Below, one piece after another: positions 1 to 5,701 of a stretch of 7,358 nt of DNA. The notes beneath the pieces were generated by a model, which had not been told where the DNA came from, ran no database searches, and saw nothing but the letters and a program-made list of their open reading frames with translations. Positions within the stretch are counted from its first letter, which is position 1. Each line of letters opens with the position of its first letter. Source of the stretch: Gammaproteobacteria bacterium. GTDB lineage: Bacteria; Pseudomonadota; Gammaproteobacteria; Arenicellales; Poriferihabitantaceae. The DNA lies in assembly GCA_009839585.1 (NCBI GenBank), contig VXPI01000022.1, positions 1 through 7,358 of the forward strand, given 5' to 3'. Position numbers and translations under genes: made by a program.

Positions 1-619
1 GAATATCAACATCATTCCAGATCTGGGCTGTCAGTTCACGGTCTTTCGGCAGGAACCGAATCAGGTAATTCAGAATTTTTTTCTTGTCCTTGACAAAAAA
101 GAAAATCAGGATCGGCAACAGAATCAGGTAAATCATCCAGGTAATAATGCTGGCCGCACCAGATAATGAGATGCTGACCAGCTGTTGTCCATAATCAGTC
201 AACTGTGTTCGTATGGTGGCGATCATCTCCCGGACCTGCTCGACCGAGAACAGTTCAGGATAATGCTCGGGCAACTGTATGAGCTCAAGTTGCCCGCGGT
301 AGAGCAGGGCCGGAATTTGTTGCACCATCTGGGTCAACTGGTTGTACAGCACCGGAAACACGACCAGCAAGGTGCTGATCACAAACACGATAAATCCGAT
401 GTAGACAAATCCAACCGCTACAGGTCTTGGCAGGCCAAGAACGGTAAAGCGTCCGACCAGACCTTCCAGAACATAAGCGATCACGATGCCGGCAATCACG
501 GGAGCCAAAATTGCGCCGGCATATGAAATGACTAATGCCGTTACCAGCAGAAACAGAGCCAGAAAAACGATTTGAGGGTTGGAGAGCTGAACCTTGAGCC
601 AATCGACAAAATAATTCAT
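1..619 (-). CDS. AI-2E family transporter / PerM-type membrane protein, N-terminal part (cut by window edge)
   Basis: An open frame runs from an ATG at 617-619 to the left edge (206 codons, no stop), so the C-terminal part is missing. My translation begins MNYFVDWLKVQLSNPQIVF. Hydrophobic segments lie at about residues 17-50, 66-92 and 155-176. Between the last two is a long polar stretch (about 93-150), and a basic KDKKK follows the last. This is the usual layout of the N-terminal half of the AI-2E/PerM (UPF0118) family: paired helices, a large polar loop, then more helices. Members are inner-membrane proteins of about 350 residues, credited with exporting signals, ions or small solutes. The substrate cannot be told here. 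The start lies 7 bases after the OsmC-type gene's stop, and that gene's last codons (AGAGAG) can act as the ribosome binding site. It is therefore probably the last visible gene of the trpG-trpC-osmC transcript. The family call is firm; the function is not. Confidence 0.85.
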   Translation of the reverse strand, partial: MNYFVDWLKVQLSNPQIVFLALFLLVTALVISYAGAILAPVIAGIVIAYVLEGLVGRFTVLGLPRPVAVGFVYIGFIVFVISTLLVVFPVLYNQLTQMVQQIPALLYRGQLELIQLPEHYPELFSVEQVREMIATIRTQLTDYGQQLVSISLSGAASIITWMIYLILLPILIFFFVKDKKKILNYLIRFLPKDRELTAQIWNDVDI

Positions 620-626
620 GTCGCCA

Positions 627-1058
627 TTACTCTCTATGTGATGGATCTGGATGAACGGTTGTGGTATGCGAGATGCGTGCAGTGGATTCCAGCATTTTTC
701 CGACGGAACAATACTTCTCTACCGAAAGCTTAACTGCACGCTGCACTTTTTTCTGATCCAGGTTGTTGCCGAAAACAGCAAAGTCGAGCTGGATATCACT
801 GAACACGGCAGGTATCTGACCGGCTCGCTCCCCGGTGACTTCGATACGGCAGTCGGATACATTCTGTTTCATTTTTCTCAAGGTTGACATTACGTCAATG
901 GCACTGCATCCGGCCAGCGCACCAAGCACCATCTCCATTGGCCTTGCTCCCTTGTCCTGTCCACCCACAGCCCCTGATCCGTCGATTTCAAATCGATGAC
1001 CACTTTCTGTTGATGCCGAGAAGTGCACACCATCGTTCAAGTGTAATGCAACTTTCAT
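627..1058 (-). CDS. OsmC/YhfA-family protein (thiol peroxidase-like)
   Basis: This 143-residue protein has the length and pattern of the small OsmC/Ohr superfamily, closest by eye to the YhfA-type branch. Two family cysteines are present: Cys51 in GALAGCSAIDV and Cys117 in EKYCSVGKML. Arg39 in the GARPMEM segment fits the conserved arginine near the active site. Studied OsmC and Ohr proteins use the cysteine pair to reduce organic hydroperoxides; the YhfA branch is less well characterised, so the substrate is open. The ATG overlaps the trpC stop by 4 bases (ATGA), which means translational coupling and a shared transcript. In Pseudomonas aeruginosa a similar gene sits downstream of trpGDC with vfr between them, as I recall. 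Here no Crp/Vfr gene intervenes. The protein is expected in the cytoplasm, with no signal peptide or membrane segment. Confidence 0.9.
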   Translation of the reverse strand: MKVALHLNDGVHFSASTESGHRFEIDGSGAVGGQDKGARPMEMVLGALAGCSAIDVMSTLRKMKQNVSDCRIEVTGERAGQIPAVFSDIQLDFAVFGNNLDQKKVQRAVKLSVEKYCSVGKMLESTARISHTTTVHPDPSHRE

Positions 1059-1852
1059 AAAACCTCTTCAAATAATTCACGGAGTCTTGAGCCTGGATCC
1101 CCGGCACGCATCAAGGATTCTCCGACCAGAAAAGCATTGACTTGATTGGCCCTCATCAGAGCAATATCATACTTGCTGTGGATACCGCTTTCGGTAACCA
1201 CAACCCGATCTTCCGGAATCATGTCCAGCAACCGGATCGTGGTCTCAAGCGAAGTTTCAAAGGTATGCAGATTGCGATTGTTGATGCCGATCAACCTGCA
1301 AGGCAGGGCAAGTGCCTGCTCAAGCTCTGCGGCATCGTGAACCTCGACCAGCACATCCAGGCCGACCTCGTGTGCAGTCCCGGCCAGCTGCTTGAGTTTT
1401 GTGGAGTCCAGTGCAGCAACGATCAACAGGATGGCATCAGCACCAAGCGCTCTTGATTCATGGACCTGATAGGGATCAATTATAAACTCCTTTCTAAGAA
1501 CAGGCAGTGAACAAGTGGTCCTGACTGCTTCGATAAAACGGTCGTGACCATGAAAATAAGTCTCGTCAGTCAGCACCGACAAGCAGGTCGCATTTGCGTT
1601 TTCATAACTCGCTGCAATTGAGGCCGGATCAAAATCCTCACGAATGATGCCCTGGCTCGGTGAAGCCTTCTTGATCTCGCAGATTACTGCAGGCAGGCCT
1701 TTCGAAAGTCGCTCGTCAATTGCGGCGGCAAATCCACGACATGGCAACAGGTCACGGTTTCGCTCGATCAGTTGATCAATCGGCAACGCACGGTTACGAG
1801 CATTGATTTCGCTGATTTTCGTAGAAATGATTTGCTTGAGGATGTCCCGCAT
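1055..1852 (-). CDS. trpC: Indole-3-glycerol phosphate synthase
   Basis: The enzyme converts carboxyphenylaminodeoxyribulose phosphate to indole-3-glycerol phosphate, with loss of CO2 and water, in tryptophan synthesis. The 265-residue protein is a complete single-domain TIM barrel of normal length, with no fused TrpF domain. Visible signatures are EIKKASPS at 59-66 (catalytic lysine region), LRKEF at 119-123 (second essential lysine), a conserved glutamate in LVEVHD at 168-173, GINNRNL at 189-195, ESGI at 221-224 and the phosphate-binding GESLMR at 244-249. The ATG follows the trpG stop directly (TGAATG, no spacer), and the stop overlaps the OsmC-type gene by 4 bases. trpD, which usually lies between trpG and trpC, is absent from this junction. 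Weak purine runs (GAAAGA) near the end of trpG are the only ribosome-binding candidate, so coupling to trpG is likely. Confidence 0.97.
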   Translation of the reverse strand: MRDILKQIISTKISEINARNRALPIDQLIERNRDLLPCRGFAAAIDERLSKGLPAVICEIKKASPSQGIIREDFDPASIAASYENANATCLSVLTDETYFHGHDRFIEAVRTTCSLPVLRKEFIIDPYQVHESRALGADAILLIVAALDSTKLKQLAGTAHEVGLDVLVEVHDAAELEQALALPCRLIGINNRNLHTFETSLETTIRLLDMIPEDRVVVTESGIHSKYDIALMRANQVNAFLVGESLMRAGDPGSRLRELFEEVL

Positions 1853-2434
1853 TCAGTGATCTTTCAGTGATGAGCGCCTTAAAAAATTTTCGAGTAGTTC
1901 GTGGCCGAAATGGGTGGCAATGGACTCGGGGTGGAACTGCACGCCATCGACCAGCAGTTCGCGATGCCTGACCGCCATGACCTCCTGATCGTCAGTCCAT
2001 GCGGTAATTTCAAAACAATCCGGAAGCGAGTCGCGCTCAATGACCAGCGAGTGATAACGGGTTGCCTGGAACGGGTTGTCGATGCCCTCGAAAATGCCAT
2101 TGCCAGAATGATAAACCATGGATGTTTTTCCATGCATGATTTTTTCTGCCTTGACTATTTTACCCCCGAAGGCCTGACCGATGCTTTGGTGACCTAGGCA
2201 CACGCCCAGAATTGGGACGCTACCCGCCAGGCAATTCACCGCAGAGACTGAAATACCGGCTTCGTTGGGGGTGCAGGGACCGGGCGAGATGACCAGATAT
2301 TCAGGGGTCATCCGCTCGATTTTTTCCGGAGATACCTGATCATTGCGAAACACCCTTACATCCTGACCCAGTTCCCCAAAATACTGAACGAGGTTGTAGG
2401 TAAAGGAGTCGTAATTGTCAATGATGAGAAGCAC
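1853..2434 (-). CDS. trpG: Anthranilate synthase component II (glutamine amidotransferase)
   Basis: This 193-residue class I glutamine amidotransferase supplies ammonia from glutamine to TrpE for anthranilate synthesis. The catalytic triad is intact: Cys79 in GVCLGHQ, and His168 and Glu170 in FHPESI. The oxyanion-side motif SPGPCTP is at 50-56, and the N-terminal [12 protein letters not shown] is typical. There is no fused TrpD domain. The start is GTG at 2432-2434: the first codon gives the family N-terminus, and an in-frame TGA lies five codons upstream, so no other start fits. No good ribosome binding site is at the normal distance; the nearest GGAG is about 18 bases upstream. TrpG and PabA are close relatives, and in some bacteria one protein serves both anthranilate and aminodeoxychorismate synthases. 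The adjacency to trpC favours TrpG, but dual use cannot be excluded. The stop abuts the trpC ATG. Confidence 0.95.
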   Translation of the reverse strand: MLLIIDNYDSFTYNLVQYFGELGQDVRVFRNDQVSPEKIERMTPEYLVISPGPCTPNEAGISVSAVNCLAGSVPILGVCLGHQSIGQAFGGKIVKAEKIMHGKTSMVYHSGNGIFEGIDNPFQATRYHSLVIERDSLPDCFEITAWTDDQEVMAVRHRELLVDGVQFHPESIATHFGHELLENFLRRSSLKDH

Positions 2435-2460
2435 AGTTGAAACTGCTCATTGCTCCGGGA

Positions 2461-2485
2461 CCGGGAGATAATACCCTATTCCCGG
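2461..2485. repeat. Short GC inverted repeat between the deoxyribosyltransferase gene and trpG
   Basis: CCGGGA at 2461-2466 pairs with TCCCGG at 2480-2485 across a 13-base loop. The repeat overlaps the last codons and stop of the deoxyribosyltransferase gene. No T-run follows on the minus strand, so it does not look like a complete Rho-independent terminator, and transcription may continue 41 bases into trpG. A second TCCCGG copy (2455-2460 read on the minus strand) next to the GGAG upstream of trpG could compete for pairing. Any role in trpG translation is conjecture. Confidence 0.35.
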
Positions 2486-2946
2486 TTGTTCAGCCAGCTG
2501 ACGAGGGCCTTGTCGGGATCGCTGATTTCACTGACTGACGTATACCAGTATCGTTCCCAGCCCTTTTCGGGGAGCGAGGCAAACAACATCAAGTTAAGCG
2601 GATAGTGTTCGCTGTCCGTGCATTTGCGAAAATCATCCCTGAACAGGAATATGGCCTTGCTCCATGCCATGGCAAGGCCTAATTCCACCATCACTCCCTC
2701 ATCTGGCGGGCAACCGTTGACCACAGCGAATATGCCGTCTGCCTCCCGAACATCGGATACATCATTTTGTGCAACGCGATAGGCCCAACCGGACTCCGTG
2801 AAGTCAATCTGATTGTCTCGAGCAAAAGGTTCCCAGACTTCAGCACCCACGGACTCAAGCGCATCCACAAGGTCAACCAGTGGTCCATCCTGAAGTTGTT
2901 TGGCGAACCCGTACGGATTGGCAAGATAAAGCGTCTTCTTGGGCAT
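2476..2946 (-). CDS. Nucleoside 2-deoxyribosyltransferase-like protein
   Basis: The protein is 156 residues from the ATG at 2944-2946. The frame stays open upstream to another ATG at 3090, but those 48 extra residues do not resemble the family, while the chosen start gives MPKKTLYLANPYGF, a typical first beta strand. Family features are YLANPYGF at 7-14, WEPFARDNQ at 38-46, WAYRVAQND at 54-62, ADGIFAVVNG at 69-78 and the catalytic-type D82-x-G84-x3-E88-x-G90-x-A92. In studied members the glutamate is the nucleophile that takes 2-deoxyribose from a nucleoside and passes it to another base, or to water. Length and motifs suggest a complete protein. It would act in the cytoplasm in nucleotide salvage or clearance; the exact substrate is unknown. 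It lies 183 bases after the three-gene cassette and 41 bases before trpG, and has no clear ribosome binding site. Its link to tryptophan synthesis is not evident. Confidence 0.87.
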   Translation of the reverse strand: MPKKTLYLANPYGFAKQLQDGPLVDLVDALESVGAEVWEPFARDNQIDFTESGWAYRVAQNDVSDVREADGIFAVVNGCPPDEGVMVELGLAMAWSKAIFLFRDDFRKCTDSEHYPLNLMLFASLPEKGWERYWYTSVSEISDPDKALVSWLNNRE

Positions 2947-3129
2947 AATTATATCATTACAAAGGATTTTCGGGCCCTTATACCGATTCGCGATATATGA
3001 GACTGTGGGGTTCGGTATGCGAATTGTTGAAAGTACTTGAATGAGGATATGATTGCAACCGCATAATGAGGCCGCATGTATAGATTGCAAAACACTGTCA
3101 CGTAATAGCTAGAACAACCATGAATAAAA
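2947..3129 (-). promoter_or_regulatory. Intergenic gap with a weak promoter candidate for the deoxyribosyltransferase gene
   Basis: This 183-base gap separates the three-gene cassette from the deoxyribosyltransferase gene. The best sigma-70-like pair on the minus strand is TTGCAA (3053-3058) and TACTTT (3030-3035), 17 bases apart: good spacing but weak match. A second TTGCAA lies at 3085-3090. No hairpin with a T-run was seen after the cassette's last stop, so readthrough from the cassette is possible. Nothing else in the gap is recognisable as a gene. Confidence 0.25.
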
Positions 3130-3918
3130 TTACTGAACAACCGGTCCAGAGAATTTCGGGTTCAGGCTGATATGATCCAGACGAAAGTGAATGTTACTCC
3201 GGAGGTCACGAAGAGTGAACTCTTCTTCCGAATAGACTTCACAATTTTGAAGAAGTATTTTGTCAGATTCAAGGGATTGCAGTTTCTTTTTGAGAGACCC
3301 AGCTATCTTCTTTGCCTTGATCTCGGCATCCTTGTTATCAGTGTTATAAACAACATACATCCAAATCTCATATGGCTGATCAAGCGGCAATTCCATGCTA
3401 AATGGCTCGTAGTCAAGCCAATATCCCAAGACATCATGGGAATGCTGCTTTCCAAGCTTTTGCAGCAGTTCAGTTGCTGGACGCAGTCTCTTTACCAAGG
3501 CGTCAGGAAGTGATTGTCTCTTGTACCGTGTAGCCAACCAGTTCTGAAGAATCCATAGGGCATCGTCCCCAATGTGCCAATCTGTATCCGGCTTCATCCC
3601 GCACAAATCGTCTTTGCTAATCCGGATCTTTTCTACGGCCAGAAGTTCGATATGAACGTTATTGGTTTTATGTTTTATCGTGAAATGCAGGGTACGTGGA
3701 TTCTTGGCATAGGTATGATTTCCGTCAACTTCTTCGATGCATCGTCCAATTATGAATTCGACATGGGGTTCTACACGAAGGTCTTCTTGTGTTATGTCAC
3801 AGTCATGGGAAATAGCCACTGAGACACGGTTTTTAGCTTCACCAAGTCCAATACATGCAAAGTCACGAGAATTCAGGACGGATCCCTGATGCCAAGGTGT
3901 TTCCCGTTTCCAAGGCAT
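3130..3918 (-). CDS. Unnamed protein with ISHDCDI motif, third gene of the cassette
   Basis: I do not recognise a named family. The 262-residue protein is soluble-looking, with no signal peptide or membrane segment. Stretches that look like conserved family motifs are WHQGSVL at 9-15, ISHDCDI at 36-42, EPHVEF at 50-55, NPRTL at 73-77 and WLATRYKR followed by SLPD at 127-139. The clustered Ser, His, Asp and Cys of ISHDCDI could form a metal or catalytic site, but that is only inference. A Lys-rich stretch (about 199-213) precedes a mixed C-terminal region. The ATG lies 5 bases after the stop of the helix-turn-helix gene, with no strong ribosome binding site, so translation is probably coupled to that gene. 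Base composition resembles the two upstream cassette genes and is more A+T-rich by eye than trpC or trpG. A role as effector of a defence or toxin-antitoxin-like module is possible but unproven. Confidence 0.72.
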   Translation of the reverse strand: MPWKRETPWHQGSVLNSRDFACIGLGEAKNRVSVAISHDCDITQEDLRVEPHVEFIIGRCIEEVDGNHTYAKNPRTLHFTIKHKTNNVHIELLAVEKIRISKDDLCGMKPDTDWHIGDDALWILQNWLATRYKRQSLPDALVKRLRPATELLQKLGKQHSHDVLGYWLDYEPFSMELPLDQPYEIWMYVVYNTDNKDAEIKAKKIAGSLKKKLQSLESDKILLQNCEVYSEEEFTLRDLRSNIHFRLDHISLNPKFSGPVVQ

Positions 3919-3923
3919 TCGTT

Positions 3924-4529
3924 TTAGACAAAAGAACTAAAACCATCAGATGCGTCAGAAAAACTTTCTCTGACCTTGCCTGAACCTTTTGTAAGGTAAC
4001 GAGACTGAGCTTCTTTTTCGGCAAGACTTTTGAGTGTAATCAGATCTTCTCTGGAGACTTCACCCTCTTTGAGCCTGTCGACCATCGACTGTGACCCAAA
4101 AACCGGTCTTCGCACAACCTTATCCATGCGGGGAATGTCTAGTGCTTGCAACTGCTCTGCCAAATTCAGAGCATGGTGGATCTTTCGGGTTGACTCTGGC
4201 TTCGGCTCCTGACCGTTTAGCCAGGCGTACACAGTTGGCCGGCTTGCCCCAAAAACCGTGGCAAGCTCTGACAGGTTGAGGGCGAATGCACTCTTAATTG
4301 CCATGATTTGTTCAGCAGTTGTGCGAGCGTCAATTTTCCTGGGAGCATGCTCTACTCGAATGAGAGGCGTATAAACACATGAATTTACTTTTTCCAGGCA
4401 CTCCGCGGTCATAGCACCTCCAGTACCCACCGTAAATAACAAAATACTTATCCCAGTCATGTTCGAATCGGGCCGTTTTCTGTCAAGCATGGGGGAAGGT
4501 TTCTCGAAACGATGCGCGTTTGTGATCAT
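3924..4529 (-). CDS. Helix-turn-helix DNA-binding protein, middle gene of the cassette
   Basis: This 201-residue protein has an XRE/Cro-like helix-turn-helix at about 75-106: an IMAIKSAF helix, LSELATVFG, then the recognition helix SRPTVYAWLNG. The C-terminal part is charged and probably helical (150-180), ending in a Ser/Phe-rich tail. It is most likely a transcription regulator and may control its own operon through the tandem repeat at 5361-5383. The start is uncertain. ATG at 4529 has GGGAG nine bases upstream, inside the end of the preceding gene, and leaves a 6-base gap, as expected for an operon. An internal ATG at 4412 (residue 40) has a stronger GGAGG four bases upstream and would give 162 residues with an intact helix-turn-helix. 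The longer form adds a short hydrophobic stretch (ISILLFTVGTGGA, 27-39). I keep the longer form because of the tight spacing. Confidence 0.82.
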   Translation of the reverse strand: MITNAHRFEKPSPMLDRKRPDSNMTGISILLFTVGTGGAMTAECLEKVNSCVYTPLIRVEHAPRKIDARTTAEQIMAIKSAFALNLSELATVFGASRPTVYAWLNGQEPKPESTRKIHHALNLAEQLQALDIPRMDKVVRRPVFGSQSMVDRLKEGEVSREDLITLKSLAEKEAQSRYLTKGSGKVRESFSDASDGFSSFV

Positions 4530-4535
4530 GTCATG

Positions 4536-5318
4536 TTACTCCCATACGGAGATCGCATACTCAGTGACCGAAGATTCGAAAATCTTTTTTGTTTTCTCAT
4601 GAGAGGCGGACAATTGCTCCTTGACACTATTCAAGTCAAAGTTTATTCGATTTTCTACAAAGTAATCCGTGTCTATCAAAGCCATCTTTCCTGAAGGATT
4701 GTTTATTCGGTCAGGCAATGTCAATATCATGGGGAGCAAATCCGGCGACAATGCCAAGCCATGTTCGGTAATGATCACTCTGGACACCAATGTCCCACCA
4801 TCAATTTGAGATACTGTTTCATTGTAATTATGAGCAAGCTTTAGCGAGTTGTCTGCTGATAAACCCAGAAGAGAAGGGTTAAGGTAAGCATCAATTATGT
4901 CCTCGTTTGCCGGAACAATTGCGTCAAGATATCTGAGTCCAATCCGGTCAATATACGCAAATTTAATGATTTCATTAGCAAGGGAGATTCCATCGTGTAC
5001 TTTCCTGGAGAAGTCCTGAAAACGCATATATTGTGCTGTATGAAAAGCGATGGCATCTGGAAGTAATGTATATGCCTCGGTTCTGTCGATATTCAAGAAA
5101 TGCCACCTAATAAATGGTCGAGGGTGAACATCGGGCTGAGAACCTCCCGCATCCCTGATATTCACCTCAACCTTCTTTTCTATTTGAAAATCAGGATACC
5201 CAATGTGCCGAAGCTTATCCTGTAACTGGGGAATGTATGCCTCCATGTTCGCAATATTATTGAACTTGATTTGTGCTAGTGTGTAGAACAGCGGAGGGTT
5301 TTTCCATGCTTTTTCCAT
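4536..5318 (-). CDS. TIGR04255-like protein, first gene of the cassette
   Basis: This 260-residue protein matches, by memory of the pattern, the sporadically distributed TIGR04255 family, whose function is unknown. Supporting features are the N-terminal KNPPLFYTLAQIKF (6-19) followed by YIPQLQDKLRHIGYP, the central RIGLRYLDAI (125-134), LIDTDYF (214-220), and a C-terminal helix beginning LSASHEKTKKIFE (236-248) and ending in a tryptophan near the last residue. Length fits the usual size of about 250. There is no signal peptide, membrane segment or known enzyme motif. The start is well bounded, because an in-frame TAA directly precedes the ATG. No ribosome binding site is visible. The gene opens a three-gene operon and has a promoter-like site with a tandem repeat 45 to 70 bases upstream. 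Such genes often occur in variable genome regions, so an accessory or defence role is plausible but not shown. Confidence 0.82.
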   Translation of the reverse strand: MEKAWKNPPLFYTLAQIKFNNIANMEAYIPQLQDKLRHIGYPDFQIEKKVEVNIRDAGGSQPDVHPRPFIRWHFLNIDRTEAYTLLPDAIAFHTAQYMRFQDFSRKVHDGISLANEIIKFAYIDRIGLRYLDAIVPANEDIIDAYLNPSLLGLSADNSLKLAHNYNETVSQIDGGTLVSRVIITEHGLALSPDLLPMILTLPDRINNPSGKMALIDTDYFVENRINFDLNSVKEQLSASHEKTKKIFESSVTEYAISVWE

Positions 5319-5360
5319 TTAGAGAGAACCCGGTGATTTTGCTGAATGGACATATATTGC

Positions 5361-5386
5361 TTTACACTATATTTTACACTATAGCA
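5361..5386 (-). promoter_or_regulatory. Extended -10 promoter overlapping a tandem repeat (putative operator) of the cassette
   Basis: On the minus strand the 11-base unit TATAGTGTAAA occurs twice with a period of 12 bases (5373-5383 and 5361-5371). The upstream copy forms an extended -10 element, TGCTATAGT (5378-5386). A weak -35 candidate, CTGAAA, lies 17 bases further upstream (5401-5406). Transcription would start around 5371, about 50 bases before the cassette's first ATG. Repeats spaced about one helical turn apart over a -10 site are a common layout for autorepression, and the cassette encodes a helix-turn-helix protein. Binding is inferred. Confidence 0.45.
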
Positions 5387-5701
5387 CATAACTCTTAAAC
5401 TTTCAGAACGAAGTGTTTCCCCAATCCTGAAATAGAGCGTAACATATCTGGCACGAGGCATCATGTGCTGTGGGTTTCAGTGCCGGGTCGGGAATCATCC
5501 GCCGGGTGAACCGCCAGACCCTCGAAAACCATGCCATGCAGGGTGTTGGGGTACCTTCATGTTCTCTATTTTATGGATTAGGGGTTTTCGAAGGTTTTGC
5601 GTTATCGAAATAACCATGACTTCACGTTCATGTAATCAATAGCCATTTATGTCGAAGGTTTTCTACGCCTGGAAAACTAAGTAGTTCAACCCAAAATACA
5701 A
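5387..5701. other. Spacer between trpE and the cassette, with short repeats and a GC-rich block
   Basis: No convincing gene was found in these 315 bases. TCGAAGGTTTT occurs at 5588-5598 and 5652-5662. TCGAAAACC at 5522-5530 is inverted relative to GGTTTTCGA at 5583-5591. A perfect 5-base stem with a four-base loop lies at 5601-5614 (GTTAT/ATAAC; the loop is TTCG on the minus strand). A GC-rich block at about 5465-5555 stands out from its A+T-rich surroundings and may be a remnant of a gene or repeat element. No hairpin followed by a T-run was seen downstream of trpE, so its terminator was not located. Confidence 0.4.

Noticed and set aside
185..526. 113-codon plus-strand frame
   Set aside because: It is the opposite strand of the PerM-type gene, whose frame gives clear membrane segments.
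2948..2953. Perfect TATAAT just upstream of the deoxyribosyltransferase ATG
   Set aside because: Transcription would begin inside the first codons, leaving no usable start, and no -35 is at the right distance.
2947..3090. 48-residue N-terminal extension of the deoxyribosyltransferase
   Set aside because: The extension is unlike the family and lies in intergenic-looking DNA.
3172..3822. Plus-strand frames of 113 and 82 codons opposite the third cassette gene
   Set aside because: They are antisense to a longer frame that fits a tight operon, and show no motifs or ribosome binding sites.
5276..5464. 62-codon minus-strand frame ahead of the cassette
   Set aside because: It overlaps the promoter-like repeat and the start of the TIGR04255-like gene in another frame and resembles no known protein.
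5601..5614. TTCG-loop hairpin as trpE terminator
   Set aside because: The stem is only 5 pairs, A+T-rich, and not followed by a T-run.
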